Below, in pieces: positions 36,785-47,347 of a stretch of DNA of 64,000 nt. Under the pieces are notes generated by a model that had not been told where the DNA came from, searched no databases, and saw only the letters and a list, made by a program, of their open reading frames with translations. Source of the stretch: Lindgomyces ingoldianus (taxonomy: Eukaryota > Ascomycota > Dothideomycetes > Pleosporales > Lindgomycetaceae). Numbering within the stretch: position 1 is the first letter of the stretch; every line of letters begins with the position of its first letter. The translations under genes and the position numbers were made by a program. Location: positions 586,890 to 650,889 of the forward strand of contig NW_022985166.1 of NCBI RefSeq assembly GCF_010093535.1. The letters run 5' to 3'.

Positions 36785-37465
36785 ATGAATATCATTCTTT
36801 GACTATAGCACAAGTGTCCTGAACAGAGTGTACCATCCCGTCGCAGATAGGCCAAGCAGATTTAGGCGGCGAGTGCAAGACATGCAGGTGTGAATACCTG
36901 CCACGCATGAACGAGTCTGGGTTTGAACAGAGATAGGGTGCATACCGATCTAGAGCCAAAGAAAGCAAGGGGTTGGAACTATAATTTCTATTCTTTGACT
37001 ATACCATGATAGCCTTGGAAGCGCTGTACCCTTCCGGCACTTATATTCCTAGCGAAATTAGGCTTTAAAGAGGGTAGCATAAGAATAAAGGACTTGTCAA
37101 GAATAAGTCTAGCTTAGGACAGAAATAGAGTGCACGCAGATTCAGGCCTAGAGCAGGCATTGAATTAATTCTACGCTTAACAGGGGAATAGAACCGTTTT
37201 TCCTGTTCTGTAGTCTAGCATAAAGAGCTGTTAACGTCGTGTATCCGTACTGTTGACATGCGTAAGGTAAATTCTGCCCAAAGGGAGAAGGCTGAGAGAC
37301 CAAGGCACTAGTCAAGAATCTCGCAGCGTGATGCTGAGGTGGAGCAGGGAATGAGCCAATTCTAAATCTGACAGGGGGCTAGAAACGCCAATCCTGTTCT
37401 GTAACTCTACCTGAGGAAGACATGAAGATACAGATACTAGCCAAGAGTCCCGTAGCATGTTGTGA
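36785..37465. repeat. Degenerate tandem repeat, unit about 190-196 bp
   Basis: Several words recur at a constant spacing: ATTCTTTGACTATA at 36794 and 36990 (196 bp); ACAGAGATAGGGTGCA near 36927 and ACAGAAATAGAGTGCA near 37119 (192 bp); CCTGTTCTGTAGTCTAG near 37202 and CCTGTTCTGTAACTCTAC near 37393 (191 bp). Words such as CAAGAATCTCGCAGCGTG and CAAGAGTCCCGTAGCATG also pair. The three or so copies are diverged and carry no open frame. The nature of the unit is unknown. Confidence 0.65.
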
Positions 37466-37658
37466 ACATAGGGACATCACTTTAAGTACACCTCGCACTT
37501 CACACGTCGCACATCGTACAGGCTTGTAAATATAAAGTTACTATCTGGATTCTATCGCCTATATACATCGAAGTGAAATGAAGAATCAACCACCGCCACC
37601 AACCCATCAACTCACCAACCTAAACCAACAACCCACTAGTAGGAAAATCTTTCCCTTA

Positions 37659-38450
37659 CTACTGGACGACTGTGCCAGCGCCAGCGAACCAATCAGTGCC
37701 ATATCCTAGGCCACCGATCGAGATACCGTACTTGGCACCAGGGTCCTCCTCCATCTGATACCGCCAGTCCCAAGAAGCCGGCGGGGAAGATGGCAGATTC
37801 GCCCGGATTTGAGCTGAACAGTCCCGAGGTCCGAATTGGACATTACCTGGAGAACGATAGTAGTCCTCCGGGTAGACGTCCGCCACAGATGGCTCAGGGC
37901 CCTGGTCTAACCGCTTGGTACGCACAAATGCAGACCGAGGAGTTGGGTTGTGGTACTTCGCCGGCTGAATGGGTGTGGCGGGGTAGTTTGTGGTGGTGAG
38001 GGCAGGGGCAGCAGTGGATGTGGTGAAAGAATGGTCCGGCGACGAACTCTGGAGATGTCCAGGCTTAAACGGGGCAGCGGCTGGGTTAAGGGCTGTTAGC
38101 GGCCGGTTCGTCATTGCGCCCCCGGAGGCAACTTGGAGGAAGGTGGTTTGCCCCGCCGCATTCATCGCCATGTACACAGTTGCCAAACTGGCGGGGGTAA
38201 CCAGGGGGACCGCCTCAGCTGCAAGGTATGCGGCTCTGTTGCCAGGGCTCGTGACCATGCGGATTGGTCTTTTGTCAATTGGGGTAGAAGCTGCACAGCT
38301 GCGAGCTGAGTAGAATGCAGTATCTCCTGTAGAGCTCGTCACGTCACTGGTTGGTGACTGGCTAGGCATGACGGCTTGATTGGTTGCTATATCTGTCGAT
38401 TTTTGAAACAGGTTTTCACTGCTTTTTAGAAGGATGGACTGTAGCTGCAT
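37659..38450 (-). CDS. Hypothetical Ser/Thr/Pro-rich protein, 263 aa
   Basis: A single ATG-initiated frame of 263 codons. I do not recognise a domain. It is rich in Ser, Thr, Ala and Pro, without a signal peptide or membrane segment, and ends in a Gly/Trp/Tyr-rich stretch (PASWDWRYQMEEDPGAKYG, then GGLGYGTDWFAGAGTVV). The opposite strand also stays open over parts of it, which weakens the case. Its 5' end lies directly against the minisatellite array beginning at about 38470, whose repeats share the GTAGCAGTCTGG-like word, so the N-terminus may be repeat-derived. It could be a lineage-specific orphan or a chance frame. Confidence 0.45.
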   Translation of the reverse strand: MQLQSILLKSSENLFQKSTDIATNQAVMPSQSPTSDVTSSTGDTAFYSARSCAASTPIDKRPIRMVTSPGNRAAYLAAEAVPLVTPASLATVYMAMNAAGQTTFLQVASGGAMTNRPLTALNPAAAPFKPGHLQSSSPDHSFTTSTAAPALTTTNYPATPIQPAKYHNPTPRSAFVRTKRLDQGPEPSVADVYPEDYYRSPGNVQFGPRDCSAQIRANLPSSPPASWDWRYQMEEDPGAKYGISIGGLGYGTDWFAGAGTVVQ

Positions 38451-38469
38451 TGGAGATGTCGCAGAGCCG

Positions 38470-39271
38470 AGAGTAGGTAGCAGTCTGGGATAAATGTGGC
38501 GGCTCCGTAGAGGTGGCTAGCAGTGCTGTTAAAACATGACTGGTAGCTGTCTGGAAGAAAAATGTAGAGCAGAAGGTTGGAAGCTGTCGGGAGGAAACGC
38601 AAACGAGTGCTTGGAAGGCGGTGCGCAGCTTTCTGGAGCAAAAGATAGCGGTGATCTTGGTGAATGGAAGGCAGCTGACTTGAAATGGAATTGGTAGTGT
38701 CTCAAAGAAGCGGTGGCACTTGTCTTAAAAAGTCGCAGATCAGAGCGTCAGAAAGCTTTCCAGTGGGAAACCAAATGGCTGTATGGAAGGGGCAGTGCAC
38801 AGCTTCGTGGGGCAAAAGCCAGCGGTGGTATTGGTGGTCAGTAGGTAGCTGGCTTCAAGTAGAACTAGCACTGTCTCGAAGAAGCGCTGGTAGCTGTCTT
38901 GAATGCCGTAGAGTAGGGCCTTGGCAATTGTCTGGAGTGGAAACAAATGGGTGCTGGACGACCGGTGTGCGGCTTTTTGAAAAGAGAGCGGGCGGCTGTC
39001 TGGTAGAGGGGTCGGAAGCTGTCCACAAGAGACACGAAGAGTTCTGAGAGGAGGGCGTGCATTTACTGGAAGAAGTTCTAAGAGCAGTGGGTCCGGAGCG
39101 GTCTGGAAAAAGAATGCTCGATGTCTGAGGCAAAGGGGCTGAGGCAGAGAGAAGCTCGTGGCTTTCTTGAAAGATGCAGACCAGAAGACTGGTAGTTCTC
39201 TGGAAGAATAGAGTGCAGCTATTCAAAGACGGCCTTAGAGCAGAGAGCTGGCAGCTGTCGGGACTAACTAA
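38470..39271. repeat. Degenerate minisatellite with higher-order ~172-bp period
   Basis: A short word close to GGTAGCTGTCTGGAAGAA recurs at least 20 times, every 20-45 bp: for example near 38475, 38542, 38580, 38845, 38889, 38991, 39015, 39184 and 39248, with decayed forms between. On top of this a longer unit recurs: GTGCGCAGCTTTCTGGAGCA at 38621, GTGCACAGCTTCGTGGGGCA at 38795 and GTGTGCGGCTTTTTGAAA at 38965, spaced 174 and about 170 bp, with matching flanks (AAACGAGTGCTTGGAAGG / AAATGGCTGTATGGAAGG). All frames across it are broken, so it is not protein-coding as given. Confidence 0.75.
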
Positions 39272-41040
39272 GGACGGCGGAGAGGCAGAGACCGAGGGTG
39301 GCTCGCGGAGAGAAATTTTGGCGGGGAATAACTCTGAGCGCTGCAACAAACACGCCTTCACGTGTAATAGCGGTGAAATCCTGGGGCTACAGAAAGGAGA
39401 TGACACGGTTTTGCGGTGTGTCAATGAGCACCACAGGCCCAGTGCATGCCTTCGAAGAGACCAGTGACGCTTCGGAGTATCGTATTCTAAAGGTTATCCC
39501 CTTAGGGAGTATTCTTGCACCATCCCCGTCGTCCTGAAGCGCCTGTTAGCGTAGCACTATAAGCGTCATTAGGTACATTACCTTCTTGCTCCTCCCTCTG
39601 GTCTCCTTACCGCTCCCTCGTCTTGAAAGCATTCCACGAGCCATCCGTTAGCCTGTGCAAGCACTAGTAAGACAGCGAAATGGCTCTCTCGGTTGATTTC
39701 AACTTTAATATAACGAGTCTGGGCTCCGTCGCCAGATACCGACAACTCTAGAAATTTCCTCTATGCCTACACACCACTTCGACATTTCGGAAATGAAGAG
39801 ACATAAAGACGGGACTTGGTGGGAGCAACCACGAACCAAAAGGTAGAAGAAAGCGTCGGAGGCACAACGTCTGGCCTCAACCTCGTAAGAGTTTTTTGAG
39901 GTAAATTATGTCTGTGGAAGAACTTGTCGATCTGGGCGATCTGGAGGAGGTGGAGGCCATCAAGCTGGCAGAGTGGGAGCGACTGGATAGTGAAACTTTG
40001 AGAATTGGATGCTAGAAAGTGAGGTATCTCTATTTTGTTGGGGTTTGACGATCACAACTGGGAAGAATGTGACTACGACGTTTCTGCAGATCATTTAATC
40101 CATCACCAGGACTGGCCAGGTTCCTTCTCCGCAGCTAATTGAGAGTCTTACTGTCGCGGATTGGCTTTCGATATCTACAAATTTTGTACACAATACTTAC
40201 CATCTTCCACCCTTTTTGTCATGGATTAGGGGTTCTGCGACATTACCTTACCCGTTTTCTCTACATGTCACCACATAACAAGCTGCATGACTAGGGTGCA
40301 GTCTATCTGTCCAGCCTCTTGCTGGCAGGGGAGATCGTCAGCTGAATACAAATTTCTTTCCTAAAGGGCCCCGCTATGTTTCACGTTGGGTGGCAAGAGG
40401 CTGTATGGCTTTGGCGCACCAGAATGGCTCTGGTGAGTGCCAAATGTACAATAATCGTCGCCTCCTTTACGCGGTCGTTATTTGGGTCCCTCAAACAAAG
40501 CTGTTTATTGGTGTAGCATTACGGTGCCGAGTTGAAAAATTCTCTTACATGGAACTCCAGTTGAACAAAGGATAACTGCCTTTCAGGAGAACCGTTCGGC
40601 AAAGAGTAGTGTTTTGGGGGAATGAGCACACTCAAAAGGACGGCGAAGAATCTGTGAAGGGGCTAGCGAGTTTTATTGTGGGTATATGAGCCATGAGGCC
40701 ATATGAGCTGGTATTGATGCAGACTCGCATCCGTGACGGTCAGTTCCTTCGTGTTATCAGTGCCCGAATACAGGAATCGTGAAAACAGCAACGTGAAAGC
40801 AGAAAACAGCGCCAGAAACAATATTACGAGGCACCCTGTGTGCGCTTCTCCTCAATGGTGATTTGAGGTTTGTGGGAGAGGAGTGATCAAAGGCAAAACG
40901 GAGCAAAGCCACATCCGGAGAAACTATGGACCGAAAGTGGGTCAGCCGAGGATAAGCCGGTGCACACCTCTTGGCAACGGGTTCTCGCGACGATTTCACA
41001 AACGCGACTGAATCTTGTGGTTCAACTTTACTGTGCAGAT
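39272..41040. other. Intergenic, one short coding-like frame
   Basis: About 1.8 kb. A 35-codon frame at 39908 reads MSVEELVDLGDLEEVEAIKL then AEWERLDSETLRIGC. Its codon pattern looks coding, but no family or continuation could be found. The right end holds the promoter of the cyclophilin gene. Confidence 0.45.
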
Positions 41041-42699
41041 ATGGGGAAGGGTACAGACAAGCTATACATTACCCACTCCGAGTGGTCTTCTGAAGACGCC
41101 TACGGCACCAGCCGGGGCACCAACGCAGGAAAACCGGGCGCTGTTGACTCGACGTTCAGACGCCTCCCTTTCAACTACTGCGCTGTTTCCCTTCAGCCCT
41201 TCACAGACCCCGTATGCACGGCGGATGGTACCATATTTGATTTAACACACATCCTCACGTGGCTACAAAAACACCCCACGAATCCCGTTGATGGCACGCC
41301 CCTGAAGCGCGCCGATCTCATCGAGCTCCATTTCGCGAAGAACGAGGACAACGAATATGTTGATCCAGTTACATACAAGGTCTTCACAGACAACACACAT
41401 CTTATTGCTCTGCGGAATACGGGGAATGTATTTACGTGGGATACGATCGAGCGGTTGAACATTAAAGCGAAGAACTGGAAGGATTTAGTGAGTGACCAAG
41501 ACTTCACGCGCAAGGATGTCATCACACTACAGGACCCGCAGAACCCGGAGTCGAGGAACTTTGGCGCATATAAGCATATCAAAGATGGCGAGACAACAAT
41601 CCCCGATGCGGAGGCCAGCGTGAATACAGATGCCCTTGGGAATGCTGGGAAGATTTTGAAGGCTAAAGAGGCAGTTGCGAAGGCAAGAGCAGAGCGAGAA
41701 GCAAAATCAAAAGGATTTCAATCGTCAAAGGCCATGGTTGCAAGAAATAGCTCTGGAACTAAAGGACCTGTTTCATCTACTTTGAAACCCTCACCATACA
41801 ATGCCGCAATCTATACATCTGGAAAAGCGGCAGCATCATTCACGAGTACAGGCGTGACCCCACATACTTCTGGAGAGCGTGCTGTGCTATCCGAGGAAGA
41901 GTATATGCTGAAACCCAAGCGAGTAAAACAAAAGGGCTACGCGCGGATAAGCACAAGTCTCGGCGACCTGAACATCGAACTGCTTCCGGAATTTGCGCCT
42001 AAGGCTGTGTGGAACTTTGTGAGACTGGCACAAAAGGGCTACTACCGAGGCACCGTCTTCCATCGCAATATCAAGAACTTCATGATCCAAGGGGGAGACC
42101 CGACTGGGACAGGAAGAGGTGGGCAGAGTATTTGGGGGAAACCTTTTAATGATGAGTTGGAAGGACCGAATATGCATGACGCGCGAGGTGTCATTAGTAT
42201 GGCGAATAAGGGCAAAAATACAAATACCTCACAATTCTTCATAGCATACCGCCAAGTACCGCACTTGAACAAGAAGCACACCATCTTCGCGAAAGTAGTC
42301 GGTGGCCTAGACACGACACTCAAAGCCATGGAATCCGCAGAAGTAGGGGAGAAGGATAGACCGATTGAAGATATTGAGATTCTGGATATCGTGGTTTACG
42401 TTGATCCATTTGAAGAGTGGCAGAAGGCGAGAGAAGAGAAGGAGGGCAAGGAAAAGGAAGAAGAAGAGGTTAGACTGCAGGGTGGGAGAGTAGGTGACCG
42501 GACGACCTGGACGGGGAAAAGAATAAGAGCGGATGGCACGGTAGAAGCAGATTCAGGGGATTCGGCCATTGGGAAGTATCTCAAGGCTGCGAAGATGCAA
42601 CAACCGGATGAAGACGAGATTATTGGTGACTGGGAAGAAGAAGTGCCGGTAAAGAAGAAACTCAAAACAGGTGGATTCGGGAATTTTGATAGCTGGTGA
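41041..42699 (+). CDS. CYP60: U-box cyclophilin, Ppil2/Cyp60-type
   Basis: Intronless, 552 residues from the ATG at 41041 (MGKGTDKLYITHSEW). The frame is open further upstream but without a better start. A U-box-like region near residues 39-110 (RRLPFNYCAVSLQPF, PVCTADGTIFDLTHILTWLQ, NPVDGTPLKRADLIELHF) is followed by the conserved YVDPVTYKVFTDNTHLIALR block. A Lys/Ala/Ser linker leads to the cyclophilin domain from about 298 to 455 (GDLNIELLPEFAPKAVWNFV, FHRNIKNFMIQGGDPTGTGR, NTSQFFIAYRQVPHLNKKHT). The Arg, Phe and Gln of the active site are present; the position of the cyclophilin A tryptophan carries His (LNKKH), so cyclosporin binding is probably weak. Family knowledge: the human orthologue PPIL2 is nuclear, spliceosome-associated and has E3 ubiquitin-ligase activity. 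The C-terminus is acidic and Lys-rich. Confidence 0.94.
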   Translation: MGKGTDKLYITHSEWSSEDAYGTSRGTNAGKPGAVDSTFRRLPFNYCAVSLQPFTDPVCTADGTIFDLTHILTWLQKHPTNPVDGTPLKRADLIELHFAKNEDNEYVDPVTYKVFTDNTHLIALRNTGNVFTWDTIERLNIKAKNWKDLVSDQDFTRKDVITLQDPQNPESRNFGAYKHIKDGETTIPDAEASVNTDALGNAGKILKAKEAVAKARAEREAKSKGFQSSKAMVARNSSGTKGPVSSTLKPSPYNAAIYTSGKAAASFTSTGVTPHTSGERAVLSEEEYMLKPKRVKQKGYARISTSLGDLNIELLPEFAPKAVWNFVRLAQKGYYRGTVFHRNIKNFMIQGGDPTGTGRGGQSIWGKPFNDELEGPNMHDARGVISMANKGKNTNTSQFFIAYRQVPHLNKKHTIFAKVVGGLDTTLKAMESAEVGEKDRPIEDIEILDIVVYVDPFEEWQKAREEKEGKEKEEEEVRLQGGRVGDRTTWTGKRIRADGTVEADSGDSAIGKYLKAAKMQQPDEDEIIGDWEEEVPVKKKLKTGGFGNFDSW

Positions 42700-42894
42700 A
42701 GAAGCTTTAATCTGGACTAGGTCAAAGACGTTACGGAGCATTTGGGAAAGAGACCTCGACACTATTCATTGGCAAGAGAAATCAGATACCCCCCCCAACC
42801 ACCTTGTATACCCGAGGAAACATTCATCCGAGCCGTCTTCCTCTCTCTTACACCTTGGTCTCGCTCCCCTCGATTAATCCCAGTCCTTCCCCAC

Positions 42895-44102
42895 CTACAT
42901 CTCAATCAAAACCTTTAATGCCTTCTCCTGACTTGCCTTCCCGAACGTGTCATACGCCTTTAACATATCCGCAAACTTGAATCTATGCGTAATCAGCTTC
43001 TCCGCTGGTAGCTTCTTCGCTGCTAGCAGTTTCAGCAACATTGGCGTGGTCGTCGTATCCACAAGCCTCGTGGTAATCGCTATTCTACATTAGCACAGCT
43101 GCACATGGCGCCCACTTCCACCCTCCTAATACCAAAAAAGCGGGTAGGACACTCACCAATATTCTTATCCCAGAGATTTTCCAGATGCAGATCCGCCTTC
43201 ACGCCATGCACACCAACATTCGCAATCGTCCCACCCGGCGCAACAAGCTCCTGACACTGATGAAACGTTTCCGGAATGCCGACGGCTTCAAGCACGGCAT
43301 CGCAGCCCTTTCCCTCTGTAGCCCCATTCACAACGTCCGCGGCTTTATCCGGAGTAGCGGTATGTGTAGCCCCAAGGCCTTTCGCAACCACCAGTCTATT
43401 CTCATCCGGATCGATCATAACAATCGTACTCGGACTGTACAACTGGGCTGTTATCAAAGCAGCGAGGCCGACGGGTCCGGCACCAACAATCGCGACGGTT
43501 GAACCAGGGGAGACTTTGGCGTTCAGAACGCCGCATTCGAGACCCGTGGGGAAGATATCAGATAACATGACCAACGCTTGCTCATCCACCCCAGCAGGAA
43601 CTTTATACAAACTATTCTCCGCGTTAGGGATTCTTACGAACTCGGCTTGCGTCCCATCGATCTTATTCCCTAGACTCCAACCCCCGGTCACGCAATGGCT
43701 ATACATGCCTCTTTTGCAGTACTCACAGGTTCCGCAGCTACTGATACAAGATATCAGTACCGGATCCCCCTCTTTAAAATTCGTTACACCTGCTCCAACA
43801 GAAGCCACCGTGCCGACTCCCTCATGGCCTAGGATCCGCCCCGCGGGAATTGTGGGGACGTCACCCTTCAGGATATGCAGATCGGTGCCGCAGATTGTCG
43901 AGAATTTGAGCTTAATGACTGCATCTGTTGGATTCTGCACCTCAGGTTTGGGGAGGTCGTTGAGTTGTGGCGGGTTGTTAGGACCCTGGTATGTGAGTGC
44001 TTTCATGGTTATTGTGCGGAGGAATTGCGTTGTTAGTGGTCGAGATGGGAGGTGAGAGACGTGGCGGAGGGTGTGTTGGAGACTGGTTTTTGCGGCTTGC
44101 AT
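42895..44102 (-). CDS. Zinc alcohol dehydrogenase with probable mitochondrial presequence
   Basis: Two exons (43157-44102, 42895-43079; 77-bp intron GTGAGT...AATAG), 376 residues. The medium-chain dehydrogenase layout is complete: the catalytic-zinc region ICGTDLHILKGD and GHEGVGTV, the structural-zinc loop CGTCEYCKRGMYSHC, the NAD loop VAIVGAGPVGLAALITAQ, and VMIDPDENRLVVAKGLGA, where an Asp at the end of beta2 favours NAD over NADP. The splice gives NLWDKN|IAITTRLVDTTTTP, a family-conserved block, then KLITHRFKF. Residues 1-32 before MKALTYQG are rich in Arg, Ser, Thr and His with no acid, as in a mitochondrial presequence; the internal ATG would give a cytosolic enzyme. Substrate not determined. 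The gene is convergent with the cyclophilin gene across 195 bp. Confidence 0.9.
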
Positions 44103-45135
44103 GGCTGCGGTGGGGTTTTATAGGGATTGGGGAATAACGGGTGGGTTGGTACCGTACTGTAGGTTGGTGACGAGATCGTGCAGTCTGAGTGACACGGCAT
44201 ATGCTTGTAAGCCGTGGCTTTGGGAGGCGTGAAATGTGGTTTATGGGATTGGGTTCCCCTAGAAAGAGCGATGGTGTGGTGGAGTGAGCAAATTATTGGC
44301 GGACATCTCCTCAATTGAATCGGCTGTAAGCGGAGGTTTTACTAGGTTTGGAAATTGTCATGAGAGTTCTGGAGATGCGGGGAACCTTGAAAAGGCTTGA
44401 ATGTTAAATCCTTGAAAGCGAATGTGATGCTGGGAATGGCGTTGTGGCTGGGGCAAAGGACAACACGCGATCAGGTGATGACGAGATATCGTTACCCAAG
44501 TGCGGGTCGCAAATTGCGTGGGTTGCGGTTCCGATGTTGCGGATCCAGATTTGGAGCCGCACGCTAAGATTTTGAGCCTGGAGAGGCTTTGTAGGGCAAC
44601 AGGGTAAATCTACAAGTATTCCATAATAATCATTGGAGAGGAATTCAACCTTCAACGGTTCGTAGATCAAAGGCCTGACTAAGTTTACCTAGGTCTAGCG
44701 CACCTACAGCTTCCGAGAGGGATGAGCGAGGACTTGATATGGTAGCCGCTGTAATTATCCTGAGATACTGCGGGAATGATCACCGGAAGGTTTATGTTGA
44801 AATTGTGATATTTTTCATTGTGGAGTTATTATCTCATCTTGTACAAGACGCTTTCAGACTGAAACAACTTCCTTCGCTAGCGCGGCTGAAGCGCATATCC
44901 TTCTGATTCATTCCGTGTCTTTCAGACATCATGTTTCGATCAGTCCATCCACTGGCTACCGTCGAAATAGTGAGGGTATACTTCGTACATCCTTTGCACA
45001 AGAAAATCCAACTAAACGCCAAATGCTATCCATCACCACCGAGATATCCTGCTCCTCTCGGTGCTATGCGAGATTAGGTAGTGTAGTCCAATAAACCAAC
45101 CAACACCATGCGTGCCCATGCTATGCTTGGTGATC
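44103..45135. other. Intergenic, no gene seen
   Basis: About 1 kb with only short frames. It holds the promoter of the alcohol dehydrogenase gene on the left and the 3' flank of the GPI-protein gene on the right. Confidence 0.5.
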
Positions 45136-45858
45136 TTAAACGATGGCACCAAGAAGAACAATCACCCCCAGCACTATGGCGGCAGTGAGGTGTTGCAGGC
45201 CTCGGAGAGGTACCGCGGCGCCAGTGGCTTGCACGTCGAACGGGCTGCCTCCTCCGGATTCGGAATTCGACTTCTGACTGTTGGCCGTTGAACTTGGTTT
45301 TGCAGATTTTGAGGACGAGCTGCTGGTACCAGCGGCTGAAGGCTGCACTACGGTGGAAGTGGGCTGTGGGGGGTTGTTCACAACGGATGTCGCGAGCGTC
45401 GAGCTCGCTGCAGCTGACCTCGACTGAGCTGCGCTACTCGACTGCGCAGCTTGTTCCGTGCTGGTTGCCGCCGGCTGCGATGGCTTTGGTGGTTCCTCGG
45501 TCTTCGAAGCCGACGGCACCACCGTCGTGACTTCTACTCCTGGACATAGCGCGGGTATGCCCTTTCCAAGTAGGAAGACGCCGATTATGGAAGTTTCGGG
45601 GACATCGACAGTCGCGCAGGCTTGGGTGACCAGGTTCTGGATGTCGACGAGCCCTTTAACACAGGAGGAGCTGCACCTGCTGTTGCTTCCAAAGTCGCCG
45701 GCTTCGCAGCCCGCTATCGGTCTTGTGTATACGGCCTGGCATTGCTGTGGGAGGTTTTCGATGCGCGGAGTGAAATTCGAGAGGGCAACGGAGGCACCCG
45801 CTGAAGTGATGCCGCTGGCTACTAGGGCCATGATTGCTTGTGAGCGAGAGAAGATCAT
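45136..45858 (-). CDS. Secreted Cys/Ser-rich protein with predicted GPI anchor
   Basis: A single exon of 240 codons from the ATG at 45858. The N-terminus MIFSRSQAIMALVASGITSA is a signal peptide. The next ~90 residues contain six cysteines (QQC, AGC, SRC, SSC, QAC, ALC) and the hydrophobic stretch IIGVFLLGKGIPALCPGVE. This layout (six Cys over about 75 residues) resembles small fungal extracellular proteins. From about residue 115 to 210 it is a Ser/Thr/Pro/Ala-rich stalk, likely O-glycosylated. It ends in a hydrophobic tail (LTAAIVLGVIVLLGAIV) after a small-residue region, as expected for GPI attachment, placing it at the plasma membrane or cell wall. The gene is not homologous to anything I can name with confidence; the architecture is the evidence. 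Confidence 0.8.
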   Translation of the reverse strand: MIFSRSQAIMALVASGITSAGASVALSNFTPRIENLPQQCQAVYTRPIAGCEAGDFGSNSRCSSSCVKGLVDIQNLVTQACATVDVPETSIIGVFLLGKGIPALCPGVEVTTVVPSASKTEEPPKPSQPAATSTEQAAQSSSAAQSRSAAASSTLATSVVNNPPQPTSTVVQPSAAGTSSSSSKSAKPSSTANSQKSNSESGGGSPFDVQATGAAVPLRGLQHLTAAIVLGVIVLLGAIV

Positions 45859-47347
45859 GGTGAGATATGTGAGGTAGTGGACGAGTGGGTTCGCTAGGTG
45901 GGTCGTCGCGGGAAGATCGAACGCGTACGCCGATGTGTAAGAATTTGATGGTCTTGGATAATGCGAAGTCTCACTCAGGCCGCAATGCCATGCGCTGGTG
46001 GGTGGAGGATGCTGGTGAGACTGTTGGCGTTTTGGAAAATGATGGTGGGTGGTGAAGTCGTGAGACGTGGGGCGTTTGCAGTCCAGGGGAGAAAGTAAAT
46101 ATGATGTCGCTATCCGCCCTCTTCACACTGTACGCTTCCGTCGGATGCCGCCCGCGGTGCTTGTCGCAGTTCTGAGTAGTTTTTCGCCAAATGAAATCGG
46201 AATTCCAATTTTCCAGACTCAGTCCTCTACCCCGTGGCGACAGTGGTGCAAAAGGTCTTATATTTATGCGACCTGGCCAATGACTTCTCGTCTACCTTTG
46301 TACAAAAAGATGGTTAAGCACGGATCCTGCAGGGCAATGAATGAAACAGAAAAGAGGACAGCTCCAGGAGAGTGAGGAACAAAGTCTCTGGCGCCAGGCC
46401 TGCAAGGAGTGTCGAGGGGAGGCAGGGTAGAAAAGGCCAGGTGAAGTCACGCTCAGCGCAGGCTTAAGAAGGGAAGTGGAAGAAAGGAAGAAGTGATGTT
46501 CGTGATGGTCGTGATAGGCACAGCTTCATGCCATTGTTGGCGTGGGCCGGGCGAAGAGTCTCTCTGAAGAGATCATGAGAGGCAAGTCTGAAGACAGATC
46601 TACCAGGAGCGAGGGGGTGTATATGTGAGCGTCGCATGGCGGTTGGTGGAGCGTTTGGTGATGGGCAGAGCTGTTGTGTGAGATGAACGCACTGAAACAC
46701 AGGAGCCCTGCACTGCCCCTCCAAGCCTACAGCTCATTCGCCGGCGCCGGCGAGCTGGGCGTTACACGATGCGACAAGCATCCCCTGAGACATCCCCAGG
46801 CCAGCCAAGGTCGCTCGTTTGGCCTCTCGCCGTCCTCCTCAGCGCCAGCAAGGCCAGAGAAAATAGCACAGGTGTTCCTTTTCCTGTGACTGGCGTGCAG
46901 ACCCTCATCTCTATCCAGCCTATAAGCAGCAGCACCCTCGCGACATACAGTCACGATGAGCCAGCACACTCAACAGCGTCACAGTCTGCCTCACGGTTTT
47001 ACTATTGCTTAAACGAGCACCTCGAAAACAACCTAGGAGCCAACACCGTCTCCACCTGCTAGGTGCAGGAATAGCGACTTCACAGTGCGCACCCTGATCG
47101 CGTGAACCTAATATAAGTCAAATCTACAGCATTACCCAGGTCGGTCCTTCACTGCCACCGCAAGACCACCAACACTATCACCACTACCTCGCCGGCGAAC
47201 AAGACTTCACACAGAGGTCAGCAGAGGTAAGATGCATGAACAGTCGCTCGTTTCAATCGCGTATCTCATTTCACTGATCAAATCCTTCCGTCGTAGATTG
47301 ATTCGGAGAGATGGAATCACACCACCCTAGCCAATCTCCCTTCTTTC
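45859..47347. other. Intergenic, promoter region
   Basis: About 1.5 kb. It contains the promoter of the GPI-protein gene and the 3' flank of the second alcohol dehydrogenase. No coding-like frame. A 16-bp GC palindrome is annotated separately. Confidence 0.5.
46738..46753. repeat. Perfect 16-bp palindrome TCGCCGGCGCCGGCGA
   Basis: Self-complementary over its full length, in non-coding DNA. It contains two overlapping CCGG cores and resembles an inverted CGG/CCG pair of the kind bound by Zn2Cys6 factors; no binding is shown. Confidence 0.5.

Noticed and set aside
38685..39424. Plus and minus frames of 97-189 codons over the minisatellite
   Set aside because: Frames change with each repeat and the repeat spacing is not a multiple of three, so a coding role is unlikely.
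43276..44055. 259-codon plus-strand frame
   Set aside because: Antisense shadow of the alcohol dehydrogenase, whose minus-strand product is clearly recognisable.
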